Shown here: piece after piece, positions 31,989 through 40,346 of the stretch
How positions within the stretch are numbered: position 1 is the first letter of the stretch
Layout: each line of letters opens with the position of its first letter
DNA from: Streptacidiphilus jiangxiensis
GTDB lineage: Bacteria > Actinomycetota > Actinomycetes > Streptomycetales > Streptomycetaceae
NCBI RefSeq assembly: GCF_900109465.1
Contig: NZ_FOAZ01000016.1
Location: 133,628-197,627 of the forward strand
Reading direction: 5' to 3'
Length of the DNA stretch: 64,000 nucleotides
Program-made: the position numbers and the translations under genes
Notes under the pieces: model-generated
Seen by the model: only the letters and a program-made list of their open reading frames with translations
Told to the model about the DNA's origin: nothing
Databases searched by the model: none

Positions 31989-32834
31989 TCAGTACCGGTG
32001 CGCGGCCCGCTGGGTGGCCGCGATGCAGGCGAGCACGAGCAGCGCGGCGACGGGGGCGGCCGCGGGGATGGTCTCGTGCAGCAGCACGGCCGCCCAGAAC
32101 AGGTTGAGCAGCGGCTGCGCGAGCTGGATCTGCGCGGCGCGCTGCACGCCGATCAGGGCCATGCCCCGGTACCAGGGGATGTAGCTGACGAACTGCGAGG
32201 CGCCCAGGAACAGCACCCCGGACAGCGCCGTCGCGCCGAGCCGCACCGGTTCGTGGCCCAGGGCCGTCCATGCCAGCGTCGCGGTGACGGGCAGCACGGC
32301 GACCAGGGCCCACCCGATCACCTGCCAGCCCGGGAGCTCGCGTGCGAGTCGGCCACCCTCGGCGTAGCCGGCCGAGCAGAGCAGCAGGGCGGCGAACAGG
32401 TAGAGGTCGGCGCCGCTGGGGGCGCCGCCGTGCTCCAGCAGCGTGAAGGTGACGACCGTGGCCGCGCCCGCGACCGCCGCGAGCCAGAACGCGCGGGGCT
32501 GGCGGCCGCGGGTGCGCACGGCCGAGTAGCAGGAGGTCGCCAGCGGCATCAGCCCGATGACGACGGCGGAGTGGGCGGTCGTCGCCGTCTGCAGAGCCAG
32601 GGTGGTCAGGGCCGGGAAGCCGACGACGCAGCCGAGTCCGACCGTCAGCAGCCCGGCCCAGTGCCGGCGTTCGGGCACCCGCACCCGCCGCAGTGCGAGG
32701 CAGAGGCCGGCGATCAGCGCGGCGATCGCGCCGCGCAGGCCCACGGTGCTCCACAGGCCGAAGCCGCGCAGGGACCACTCCGTGGCGGCGAAGGAGAGCG
32801 AGAAGAGGCCGACGCCAGACCCGGCCAGCAGCAT
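31989..32834 (-). CDS. EamA-family transporter (DMT superfamily)
   Basis: The protein has ten predicted membrane segments in two five-helix EamA repeats (first LLAGSGVGLFSLSFAATEW to FWLAAVAGAATVVTF; second LYLFAALLLCSAGYAEGGRL to PVAALLVLACIAATQ). The ATG at 32834 gives 281 residues; a longer start at 32915 adds 27 polar residues but would overlap the divergent regulator's start codon. EamA exporters move amino acids or metabolites. Pairing with a MocR gene is common and suggests control by it. Confidence 0.82.
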   Translation of the reverse strand: MLLAGSGVGLFSLSFAATEWSLRGFGLWSTVGLRGAIAALIAGLCLALRRVRVPERRHWAGLLTVGLGCVVGFPALTTLALQTATTAHSAVVIGLMPLATSCYSAVRTRGRQPRAFWLAAVAGAATVVTFTLLEHGGAPSGADLYLFAALLLCSAGYAEGGRLARELPGWQVIGWALVAVLPVTATLAWTALGHEPVRLGATALSGVLFLGASQFVSYIPWYRGMALIGVQRAAQIQLAQPLLNLFWAAVLLHETIPAAAPVAALLVLACIAATQRAAHRY

Positions 32835-32892
32835 CCCGCGACCGCCGCGGGCGGGGGTGTGGACGCTGCCGACTGCTATCGGATGGCGGAGA

Positions 32893-32928
32893 GTAGCGCT
32901 ACCATGTGTCTTCATGAACGACGGTAGC
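32893..32928. promoter_or_regulatory. Dyad region at the MocR/EamA divergent promoter
   Basis: GTAGCGCTAC at 32893-32902 is a perfect palindrome. GCTACC (32898-32903) is also mirrored by GGTAGC (32923-32928) across the MocR start codon. TACCAT at 32900-32905 could be a -10 for a leaderless MocR transcript. This is the likely MocR binding site. Confidence 0.45.
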
Positions 32929-34344
32929 AGTGTTGCTGATCTGGTGGAAACTCTTCGTCGGGAGTGGGAGCGCTACCCCACCGGTGAGAAGCTGCCGTCC
33001 TCCCGTGCGCTGATGGAGCGCCATCGGGTCAGCCCCGTCACCGTCTCCCGGGTCATCTCCGCCCTGGTCGCCGAGGGCCTGGTGGTCAGCCGCCCCGGCG
33101 CCGGTGTCTTCCGGGCCGAGCGGCGAGTCCCGCGTGCGATCGCCGGTGACGTGTCGTGGCAGGAGGTCACGCTCGGCGCGCACGACGCGCAGGCCGCGCC
33201 GCGCGCGGAGGCGAGTGGGCTGCTGGCCACGCTGACCGTGCCGCCCGCCGACGTCGTCGACCTCGGGGGCGGCTACCCGCATCCCTCGCTGCTTCCCGAG
33301 CGCGCCCTCGCCGACGCCCTCGCCCGGGCGGCCCGCCGCCCGGATGCGTGGGGGCGGCCGCCGGTGGAGGGACTGACGGAGCTGCGTTCCTGGTTCGCTC
33401 GCGAGATCGGCGGTCCGGACGGGAGCGTGACCGCGGCGGACGTCCTGATCACCGCGGGCGGGCAGGCCGCGCTCACCGCGGCGCTGCGTGCGCTCGCCCC
33501 CGCGGGTGCACCCGTGCTCGTCGAGTCGCCGACCTACCCGGGCGTCCTCGGCGTCGCCCGCGCCGCGGGCCTGCGGCCCTTCCCCGTGCCCGTCGACGGC
33601 GACGGCCTGCGCACCGACCTGCTCGCCGACGCCTTCGCCGTGACCGGCGCGCGGCTGCTCGTGTGCCAGCCGCTCTTCCACAACCCCACCGGCGCGACGC
33701 TCACGCCCGACCGCCGCGCGGAGGTGCTGCGGCTGGCTCGCGCGGCCGGCGCGTTCGTCGTCGAGGACGACTACGCCCGACTGCTCGCCCACGCCGACGC
33801 GCCCGCACTGCCGAGGCCGCTGGCGGCGGACGACCCCGACGGGGTCGTCGTGCACGTCCGCTCGCTGACCAAGGCCGCGTCCCCCAGCCTGCGCATCGCC
33901 GCGGTGACGGCGCGCGGCCCGGCGTTCGAGCGGCTGCGCGCGACGCAGGTGGTGGACAGCTTCTTCGTGCCGCGCCCGCTCCAGGAGGCCACCCTCGCCC
34001 TGGTCTCCTCCCCGGCCTGGCCGCGCCACCTGCGCGCGCTCGCCGCCGCCCTCCAGGAGCGCCGGGTCACGCTCGGCGCGGCCCTCGCCCGCCACCTGCC
34101 GGACCTCCCAACCGCACGGCTCGCCCCCGGCGGCTACCTCGCCTGGCTCCGCCTGCCACCGGGCACGAACGAGTCCACCCTGGCCGCTGCGGCCTTCCGC
34201 GCGGGCGTCGAGGTCACCCCGGGCGCCCCGTACTTCGCCGCAGAACCCCCGGCCCCCCACCTGCGTCTCACCCACGCGGCCGCCGGCACCGCGACCCAAC
34301 TGGCGGAGGGTGTCGCCCGTTTGGCATCGGCCTGGCCGGCCTGA
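32914..34344 (+). CDS. MocR/PdxR-type regulator: GntR helix-turn-helix fused to aminotransferase-like domain
   Basis: This 476-residue fusion has an N-terminal GntR winged helix (LPSSRALMERHRVSPVTVSR VISAL, residues ~28-50) and a fold-type I aminotransferase domain. In the latter, HNPTGATLTP, VEDDYARLL and HVRSLTKAASPSLRIA carry the PLP-binding residues, with the Schiff-base lysine in LTKAA. MocR proteins use PLP or an amine-PLP adduct as a signal. It is divergent from an EamA transporter. No Shine-Dalgarno precedes the ATG, in line with leaderless translation. Confidence 0.88.
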   Translation: MNDGSSVADLVETLRREWERYPTGEKLPSSRALMERHRVSPVTVSRVISALVAEGLVVSRPGAGVFRAERRVPRAIAGDVSWQEVTLGAHDAQAAPRAEASGLLATLTVPPADVVDLGGGYPHPSLLPERALADALARAARRPDAWGRPPVEGLTELRSWFAREIGGPDGSVTAADVLITAGGQAALTAALRALAPAGAPVLVESPTYPGVLGVARAAGLRPFPVPVDGDGLRTDLLADAFAVTGARLLVCQPLFHNPTGATLTPDRRAEVLRLARAAGAFVVEDDYARLLAHADAPALPRPLAADDPDGVVVHVRSLTKAASPSLRIAAVTARGPAFERLRATQVVDSFFVPRPLQEATLALVSSPAWPRHLRALAAALQERRVTLGAALARHLPDLPTARLAPGGYLAWLRLPPGTNESTLAAAAFRAGVEVTPGAPYFAAEPPAPHLRLTHAAAGTATQLAEGVARLASAWPA

Positions 34345-34532
34345 GGCCCCCTTGCCGGGTGAGGTGCCCGGGCCTGCTCGTAGGTGTCTCGGCGCGGGCC
34401 GGGCCCGGCTCTGGTTCGGGGCTCGGCTTCGGCCGGAGCCGACGGGTGGGGGCGCGCCTGCCCGGGCTCGGGTCTGCCGGGGGGCGTTCTGGCGTGGCCC
34501 CGGGACCCCGGACCGTTCCTCCCGCCGCGGGC

Positions 34533-35531
34533 TCAGGTCGCGAGGGTGCGGCGTAGCCAGTCGGTGCGCGCGGCGAGCGCCCTGCGGCTGATGATCGCGC
34601 TGGGCGCGTAGGTGTCGAAGCCGTGGCAGGCGCCCGGCCAGACGTGGAGTTCCGCGTCGCCGCCCGCGCGCCAGAGGGCGTCGGCGTAGGCGACGGTCTC
34701 GTCGCGGAAGGTCTCCGCCGAGCCGACCTCGACGTAGGCGCGGGGGAGGCCGGAGAGATCCGTGGCGCGGGCGGGCGCCGCGTAGGGGGAGACGTCGGAG
34801 CGGCCGTGGCGATCGCCCAGCAGGGCCAGCCACGCGGTCGCGTTGGAGGTGCGGTCCCAGGTGTCGTGGCCGTCCATCTGGCGCGCGGAGAAGCTGTCGT
34901 TGCGGTCGTCCAGCATAGGGCTCAGCAGCAGCTGGCCGATCGGCACGGGGCCGCCGCGGTCGCGGGTCAGCAGGGCGAGCCCGGCGGTGAGGCCGGCGCC
35001 TGCGCTCTTGCCGCCGAGGACGATGCGGTCCGCGTCCACGCCGAGCGTGGCCGTGTGTTCGGCCAGCCAGGTGAGGCCCGCGTAGCAGTCCTCCACCGGC
35101 CCGAGATGCCGCGCCTCGGGCGCGAGCCGGTACTCGACCGACACGACCGCGATCCCCAGCGGCGCCGCCCACTCGCGCAGCAGCCGGGGCAGCACGGACC
35201 AGGCGTTGCCCGAGATCATGCCGCCACCGTGCAGGTAGTACAGGACCGGCAGCACGCCGGTCAGCCCGGTCGGCCGGGCTGCGACCAGGGTGACCTCCCG
35301 GCCGTCGGCCGGGGCACGCAGCTCCGCCACCTCGAACCGGCCGTCGGCGCGCAGCTCGCCGAGCGTCGGTCGCGGTCGCGCCGCCGCGTCCCGCTCCTGC
35401 CAGGCGGCGAGATGCTCCGGCGTGAGCGACTCCGCCCCGACCGTCACTCCCGCCGTGGCGAGCGCGGCCGCCAACTCCGGGTCGAGCCTGGGCGCCTGTC
35501 GCGCCGCCCGATCTTCCGCTCCCAGCACCAC
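34533..35531 (-). CDS. Alpha/beta hydrolase, hormone-sensitive-lipase type esterase
   Basis: This 332-residue esterase has the HSL oxyanion motif YLHGGGMISG, the nucleophile elbow GGKSAGAG (Ser in GxSxG), an acid region VGSAETFRDE and the catalytic histidine in GACHGFD. EYRLAPE is the typical family IV box. The start is taken as GTG 35531 after GGGAGGGG; a longer frame to 35675 reads as low-complexity and lacks a ribosome-binding site. It acts on short-chain esters; the physiological substrate is unknown. Confidence 0.85.
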   Translation of the reverse strand: MVLGAEDRAARQAPRLDPELAAALATAGVTVGAESLTPEHLAAWQERDAAARPRPTLGELRADGRFEVAELRAPADGREVTLVAARPTGLTGVLPVLYYLHGGGMISGNAWSVLPRLLREWAAPLGIAVVSVEYRLAPEARHLGPVEDCYAGLTWLAEHTATLGVDADRIVLGGKSAGAGLTAGLALLTRDRGGPVPIGQLLLSPMLDDRNDSFSARQMDGHDTWDRTSNATAWLALLGDRHGRSDVSPYAAPARATDLSGLPRAYVEVGSAETFRDETVAYADALWRAGGDAELHVWPGACHGFDTYAPSAIISRRALAARTDWLRRTLAT

Positions 35532-35753
35532 GACCGGTTCCCCTCCCACGGGCCGCCGGGCGGCGTCCCCCGAGGACAGCTTGCCCGTCCCGGAGAACCG
35601 CCCGGCGCGGGGGCGTTCGGTGGGTGCGGTGGCAGACGGTCGCGCCGGCCCGGCGTGATCGACGACGCCGACCACCGCGCGCCCGAGGGGGCAGGCGAGC
35701 AGGCGTCGGTGCTGATCGCGGCGCGTCGGCGGGCGGGCCTGCCGCTGGCCGCT

Positions 35754-36425
35754 TCAGTACGCCAGGGCCATCACGGCGTGCCCGGACTCGGGCATCGTGA
35801 GGCTGCGGAGCATCAGGTCCGCCACGTCCGCCCGGGAGATCTTCGTGCCGCCGCGCAGGTTCTGGCCGTAGGCGGTGCGGTAGGCGCCGGTGAGCGGCTT
35901 GTCGGTGAGCTGGGGCGGGCGGATGATCGTCCAGTCGAGGCGGCTGGCGCGGACCTCGTCCTCCATCGTCGCCAGGTCGGCGTAGTGATCCCGCAGGACG
36001 CGCTTGACCATGGGGTTGAGCACGTGGCGCATGACGAAGCCGTCGCCCTCGTCGTAGCGCGGCGGGTTGGGGCGGGCCGGAGAGGCGACGGTGCCGATCG
36101 GCGCGGCGCTGACGACGACGAGGCGCTTGGTGCCGACGGCGTCCATGGCCTCGATCAGGGCGCGGGTGCCGCGGGTGGCGACGCCGTAGTCGGTCTTGGT
36201 GCGGGCGCCGAGCCCGGACAGGACGGCGTCCGCGCCCTGGACGGCGCTGCGCAGGGCCTCCGACTGGCCGTTGACGTCGGACAGGTCGACGGCGACGGCC
36301 TTCACGTCGACGTCCAGGCGGGACGGGTTGCGGACCACCGCGGTGACCTCGTGTCCCGCGGCGAGCGACTGGGCGAGGAGCTGGCGGCCGATGCCGCCGG
36401 TGGCCGCGACGATGGTGAGCTTCAT
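35754..36425 (-). CDS. NAD(P)H-binding atypical SDR (NmrA-like)
   Basis: This 223-residue protein starts MKLTIVAATGGIGRQLLAQS, the G-x-x-G-x-G motif of NmrA-type atypical SDRs, and has VVRNPSRLD, GADAVLSGLG, and DWTIIRPPQLTDKPLTG. It lacks the YxxxK pair. Such proteins act as flavin/quinone reductases or redox sensors. It is divergent from a MarR gene, with a long inverted repeat between them, so the MarR protein probably controls it. Confidence 0.82.
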   Translation of the reverse strand: MKLTIVAATGGIGRQLLAQSLAAGHEVTAVVRNPSRLDVDVKAVAVDLSDVNGQSEALRSAVQGADAVLSGLGARTKTDYGVATRGTRALIEAMDAVGTKRLVVVSAAPIGTVASPARPNPPRYDEGDGFVMRHVLNPMVKRVLRDHYADLATMEDEVRASRLDWTIIRPPQLTDKPLTGAYRTAYGQNLRGGTKISRADVADLMLRSLTMPESGHAVMALAY

Positions 36426-36467
36426 GGATTTCCCCTGCCGACGTGTGATGTGCTGCGGGTAAAGTTC

Positions 36468-36514
36468 CTTTGTAAGCCGTACTCTATGAGAACCGTAACA
36501 TACGGATTCCAAAG
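36468..36514. promoter_or_regulatory. Inverted repeat between NmrA-like gene and marR
   Basis: CTTTGTAAGCCGTA at 36468-36481 is mirrored by TACGGATTCCAAAG at 36501-36514 (12 of 14 pairs). Inside lies CCGTA-ACA-TACGG at 36493-36505. The segment is unusually AT-rich for this DNA and lies between divergent starts at 36425 and 36533. Confidence 0.6.
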
Positions 36515-36532
36515 TATCCAGGGGAGATCGCG

Positions 36533-37000
36533 ATGCAGAGCGAGGCACGCCGTGACGGGCGGCGCGAGGTCCGCGAGGGGCTCCGGGAGCTAGGGGTCCA
36601 GCTCGCCCAGCTCAACCGTCGGGTCGGTGGACGGCTCGGCATGCGGGACGCCGACCTGGACTGTCTGGACCTGATCGGTCGGATCGGCCCGATCGGCGCG
36701 GGCCCGCTGGCCAGGGCGGCCGGCCTGCACCCGGCCACGCTCACCGGCGTCCTCGACCGGCTGGAGCGCGCGGGCTGGATCGTCCGCGAACGCGACACCG
36801 AGGACCGCCGCGCGGTCCGCATCCGCGCGCTGCCCGAGCGCGGCAAGGAGGTCCTGGCGCAGTTCGCCGGTATGAACGGCGCGGTGCAGGAGATCTGCTC
36901 CCGCTACGACGAGGAGCAGCTCGCCGTCATCACCGACTTCCTCGGCCGCGTCGCCGAGGCCGGCCGCGTCGAGGGCATCGCCCTGGACGCACGCGGCTGA
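36533..37000 (+). CDS. MarR-family transcriptional regulator
   Basis: This 155-residue MarR regulator has the winged helix at GPLARAAGLHPATLTGVLDR LERAG with wing RERDTEDRRAVRIRAL, flanked by dimerisation helices. It lies 107 bp from the divergent NmrA-like gene. The two share an AT-rich dyad-rich promoter, a common arrangement for a MarR repressor controlling a redox enzyme and itself. The ligand is unknown; no cysteine sensor is evident beyond two Cys in DLDCLDL and EICSRY. Confidence 0.87.
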   Translation: MQSEARRDGRREVREGLRELGVQLAQLNRRVGGRLGMRDADLDCLDLIGRIGPIGAGPLARAAGLHPATLTGVLDRLERAGWIVRERDTEDRRAVRIRALPERGKEVLAQFAGMNGAVQEICSRYDEEQLAVITDFLGRVAEAGRVEGIALDARG

Positions 37001-37115
37001 CAAGCGGACGCGCCACTGTCATCTTCAGCTCCCCAGGGCACAATTGGCTCTCCATCGGCTTCTCGCGGGCCGGGGGTCACGACGACGCACGGCGAGCGGG
37101 CGGGAGGCGGGCGGG

Positions 37116-37820
37116 ATGCCGGTGAGGGACGGACTCAGCCGGGACGCGGTGCTCGATGCCGCGGCCGAGCTCGTCCGGGCCAACGGGCCCGGCGCGCTGA
37201 CGATGCGTCGGCTGGCGGCGGAGCTCGGCTGCGCGGTCACGGGGATCTACTGGCACGTCGGCAACCGCGAGGCCCTGCTCGACGAGCTGGTCGCGCGGAC
37301 GGTCAGGGAGATGGGCGAGATCCGCGCCGAGGGCCGGACGCCCGCGCAGCGGGCCGAGTCCGTCGCGCACGCGCTGCGCCGCAAACTGCGCGCGCGACCG
37401 CACCTGATCGCCCTCGTCCACGAGCGGGGGCTGACCGAGGTGATGATGCTCCCCGCGCAGCGCGCCCTGGTCCACGAGGCCCACGCGGCGGGCCTGCGCG
37501 GCGCGGCGGCCGCGGAGGCGGTGCGTGCGCTGCAGTTCCAGGTCGTGGGCTTCGTCTTGGTCGAGCGCAACCGCGAGCGCGCGCCCGCGCAGCACCCCGG
37601 CGAGCCGGACCTGTGGACCGCCGAGACCGCCGAGCAGGACCCGGAGCTGGCCTCCGCCTTCGCCGCCGCTCCCGACCTCGACACACTCTTCCGCGCCACG
37701 GTCCGCGGCCTGGTCGCCGCCCTGTGGCACCGACCGACCGGGGCAGCCGAGTCGGGCGGGACCGTCGGAGTCGCCGACACCGTTGGGGCCGACTACCTGT
37801 CCCCGAACGGGGCAGGATGA
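37116..37820 (+). CDS. TetR-family transcriptional regulator
   Basis: This 234-residue regulator has the TetR helix-turn-helix LTMRRLAAELGCAVTGIYWH VGNREALLDEL. WHVGNR and the helical C-terminal domain with VVGFVLVERNRER resemble TetR_C_33-type ligand domains. The ATG at 37116 overlaps no neighbour upstream. The stop overlaps the next gene's start (ATGA), so it is transcribed with the PPOX protein and may regulate that operon. Confidence 0.85.
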   Translation: MPVRDGLSRDAVLDAAAELVRANGPGALTMRRLAAELGCAVTGIYWHVGNREALLDELVARTVREMGEIRAEGRTPAQRAESVAHALRRKLRARPHLIALVHERGLTEVMMLPAQRALVHEAHAAGLRGAAAAEAVRALQFQVVGFVLVERNRERAPAQHPGEPDLWTAETAEQDPELASAFAAAPDLDTLFRATVRGLVAALWHRPTGAAESGGTVGVADTVGADYLSPNGAG

Positions 37821-38275
37821 TCGGCATGACCACGCCCGGGTTCGACGTCGACTCCTTCCTGCACCAGCCCCTGACCGCGCGCCTGGCGACCAACGGGCCC
37901 ACCGTCCGCCCCGTCTGGTTCCTGTGGGAGGACGACGCCTTCTGGGTACTGACGGGCCCGTGGGCCCGGCTCCTCGCACGGGTCCGGGCCGATCCGCAGG
38001 TCGCGATCGTCGTGGACGAGTGCGACGTCGACACCGGCCGGGTCCGGCAGGTGATCGGCCGCGGCCGCGCGGAGCTCCTGCCGTTCGACGTGGCGCGCGG
38101 CCGGCGCAAGCTGGTCCGCTACCTCGGCCCGGACGAGTCGCGCTGGGACCGCCGCTTCCTCGACTACCTGCACGACGACCCGGCCGAGCGCGGCCAGCTC
38201 TGGCTGCGTCTGGAACCCGCGACCCTGACCGTGGACGACCTCAGCTACGAGATCCCGGCGGCTCCTCGACCGTGA
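37817..38275 (+). CDS. Pyridoxamine 5'-phosphate oxidase-fold (PPOX/F420-type) protein
   Basis: This 152-residue split-barrel protein has LTARLATNGPTVRPVWFLWE, the typical strand pair, then LARVRADPQVAIVVDECD and GRGRAELLPFD. It is the size of the PPOX class of F420-dependent or flavin-binding proteins of actinomycetes. No catalytic specificity can be read. It is coupled to a TetR gene by a 4-bp overlap, and its 3' end overlaps the convergent GntR gene by 35 bp. Confidence 0.8.
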   Translation: MIGMTTPGFDVDSFLHQPLTARLATNGPTVRPVWFLWEDDAFWVLTGPWARLLARVRADPQVAIVVDECDVDTGRVRQVIGRGRAELLPFDVARGRRKLVRYLGPDESRWDRRFLDYLHDDPAERGQLWLRLEPATLTVDDLSYEIPAAPRP

Positions 38276-39053
38276 GGTGGGCGGTGAAGCTGAAGCGGTC
38301 GCCCCGGTAGAGCGAGCGCACGCACTCGACCGGGCGCCCGTCGCGGTCCCGGGTGACCCGGTTCAGCAGCAGCATCGGCAGCGCCGGCGTGGTACCGACC
38401 AGCTGCACCTCGCGCGGGGAGGCCAGGACGGTCTCGATCCGCTCGTCCGCGTCGGCGAAGACCACGCCCGCCGCGTGCAGGTATGCGTAGAGGGAGGTGC
38501 GCGGGTCGAACTCGGCGGCCAGGGCCGGGAACCGCTCCGCGGACAGGTAGGTGCTCTCCAGGCCGACCCGCTCGTCGTCGGCCAGCAGCACGCGTTCCAG
38601 GTGGAACACGGGCGCCCCGACCGCGACCTGCAGCCCTGCCGCGAGCGCCTCGTCGGCGGCGATGCGTTCGAACACCACCAGCTCGCGCCCCGGGTTGCGG
38701 CCCTGACGGCGCACGCCCTCGGTGTAGCTCGCCAGGATCAGCGGCTGCACCATCTTCGGTCCGGCGGCCACCGTCGACCGCCCGCTGCGCCGCACCCGCC
38801 CCTCGAGCCGCAACTCGCGGATCGCCTGGCGCACCGTCATCCGCGACACGCCGAACCGCTCCGCGAACTCCCGCTCGGTCGGCAGCGGCGTGCCCTGGCC
38901 CAGCTCGTCCAGGACGGCGTCGATCTTCTGCTTGACCTGGAAGTACTTGGGTGGCCGGCCGTGCTCCGGCACCCCGGCCCGCACCGCGGCCAGCGTCGCG
39001 GGTGGTGCGCCGGGCGACGTGACGGACGGCGGTTCGACGGGCAGACTGCTCAC
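38241..39053 (-). CDS. GntR-family (HutC/DasR subfamily) regulator with UTRA domain
   Basis: This 270-residue regulator has an N-terminal GntR winged helix (PPKYFQVKQKIDAVLDELGQ, LPTEREFAERFGVSRMTVRQ AIREL) and a UTRA ligand domain (LILASYTEGVRRQGRNPG, VFHLERVLLADDERVGLEST, VECVRSLYRGDRFSF). The arrangement and residues match DasR-like regulators, which sense phosphorylated amino sugars. The start is GTG 39053. It is a single gene here; target genes are not obvious. Confidence 0.88.
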   Translation of the reverse strand: MSSLPVEPPSVTSPGAPPATLAAVRAGVPEHGRPPKYFQVKQKIDAVLDELGQGTPLPTEREFAERFGVSRMTVRQAIRELRLEGRVRRSGRSTVAAGPKMVQPLILASYTEGVRRQGRNPGRELVVFERIAADEALAAGLQVAVGAPVFHLERVLLADDERVGLESTYLSAERFPALAAEFDPRTSLYAYLHAAGVVFADADERIETVLASPREVQLVGTTPALPMLLLNRVTRDRDGRPVECVRSLYRGDRFSFTAHLTVEEPPGSRS

Positions 39054-39262
39054 GGCCGCGAGCCTAGCGCCTGCGGGCGGACCCGACGGTCAGCCCGTCC
39101 ACCCGCGCGCCCGGCGCTCTCCCGGACGCGGTGCGCGCCGTCGGCGAGCCTCCGCACCACGCATCCCGGCGGGTGACCTGTCGCCGAGCCGCCGTCCACG
39201 CCCGGAGCCGGCATCGATACTGGGGTCTGCCCGACACGCCCACGGCCGGGAGGCACGTCTCG

Positions 39263-39748
39263 ATGCTGGCACCGGAGGTCTTCGCCGCACGCCTGCCCCG
39301 GCACGTCATGTCGGCCTGCGTGCTGGTGACCGACCCGGCCGACCGGATCCTCATGCTGCACCAGGCACACGGCTATCCGGGGCATCCGCCGTGGTGGCAG
39401 CTGCCCGGTGGGCTCGCCGATCTCGACGAGAAGCCGCACCAGACGGCCCTGCGGGAGGCGTACGAGGAGAGCGGCATCGAGCTGCCCGCGGCGCCGCGGC
39501 TGCGGGTCGTCGACTACCGCTCGTCCGTGGACGGCTGGCCGCCCGTGATCGACTTCTGCTTCGACGCCGGGCGGGTGCCGACGGACACGCCGGTCGTGCT
39601 CAGCGCGGAGCACGACCGGGCCGCGTGGCGCTCCCACGCCGAGTGGCAGCCGCACCTTCAGCCCGACCAGCGCGACTGGTTCGCGTCCGTGTGGCGCGCC
39701 CGGACCGCCGGGGTCGTGCTCCACCTCAACGACGGCCGGGAGCTGTGA
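39263..39748 (+). CDS. Nudix hydrolase
   Basis: This 161-residue protein has a complete Nudix box: G-LADLD-E-KPHQTAL-RE-AY-EE-SG-I, with metal-binding glutamates in REAYEES, and the preceding WWQLPGG strand. It is most like small Nudix proteins acting on nucleoside diphosphate derivatives; the substrate cannot be read. The ATG at 39263 follows GGGAGG by ten bases. It is convergent with the zinc-finger regulator, 3 bp apart. Confidence 0.88.
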   Translation: MLAPEVFAARLPRHVMSACVLVTDPADRILMLHQAHGYPGHPPWWQLPGGLADLDEKPHQTALREAYEESGIELPAAPRLRVVDYRSSVDGWPPVIDFCFDAGRVPTDTPVVLSAEHDRAAWRSHAEWQPHLQPDQRDWFASVWRARTAGVVLHLNDGREL

Positions 39749-39751
39749 GGA

Positions 39752-40165
39752 TCACTCCTCGCCGGAGAACCGCTCCCACGCCGACTGCCGGGTGACGCCG
39801 AGCGACTCCCCGATGCGGAGCCAGGTGACGCCGCGCCGACGCAGCTCCTGCACCCAGGCGCGCAGGTCCGCCTCCGCCTGGTCGATGTGCGAGGCGACGC
39901 GCGGGATGTGACCGAGCATCTCCTCGTCCGACAGTGCCGCCCAGACGGGCTTCGGCGCGCCGGACGGGCCTGGACTGCCGTCGATGATCGACGCGGCCAG
40001 AGCCACGCACTCGTTGCAGATGTAGACACCGGCGCCCGCCACGAGCTTGGCGACCTGCGCGTCGGGCTTGCCGCAGAAGGAACAGCTCGCGGTCGCGGCA
40101 GCGGAGGGCTCGGTCAGGGTCGCGGCGGGCGTCCCGATGGGGGCTGCCTCCGGCTGTGCCGTCAT
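39752..40165 (-). CDS. ClpX-type C4 zinc-finger protein with C-terminal helix-turn-helix
   Basis: This 137-residue protein joins an N-terminal ClpX-type zinc finger ([19 protein letters not shown] then YICNECV, i.e. two CxxC pairs) to a helical C-terminus. The latter ends [20 protein letters not shown], a helix-turn-helix like those of small actinomycete regulators. It has no ATPase. The start has clear operators and promoter elements upstream at 40187-40232. It likely represses itself and maybe the divergent SDR gene. Confidence 0.75.
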   Translation of the reverse strand: MTAQPEAAPIGTPAATLTEPSAAATASCSFCGKPDAQVAKLVAGAGVYICNECVALAASIIDGSPGPSGAPKPVWAALSDEEMLGHIPRVASHIDQAEADLRAWVQELRRRGVTWLRIGESLGVTRQSAWERFSGEE

Positions 40166-40186
40166 GGTGGTGGACCCTTCTCTTCG

Positions 40187-40230
40187 GTCAGGGTGACCCT
40201 GACAGCGTACGGCGTCAGGGGTGGCCTGAC
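40187..40230. promoter_or_regulatory. Tandem operators overlapping the zinc-finger gene promoter
   Basis: Two 17-bp dyads fit GTCAGG-N5-CCTGAC: 40187-40203 (GTCAGGGTGACCCTGAC) and 40214-40230 (GTCAGGGGTGGCCTGAC), 27 bp apart. On the minus strand TTGTCA (40232-40227) and TACGCT (40209-40204) are spaced by 17 bp, a good housekeeping promoter reading toward the zinc-finger gene at 40165. Confidence 0.65.
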
Positions 40231-40346
40231 AACGATCCGGCACCCGCGTCAATGACCGGCGTCGGCGACCACCCCCGCGCCGCCGCATCGCCCACGCGCC
40301 CGCGTCGTTGAAGCAGGGGACGACACGAGCGCGAGGGAGCGGTGCG

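Noticed and set aside
29986-32778. 930-residue minus-strand open frame
   Set aside because: It is out of frame with three well-supported genes (SDR, decarboxylase, EamA) and has no protein-like composition.
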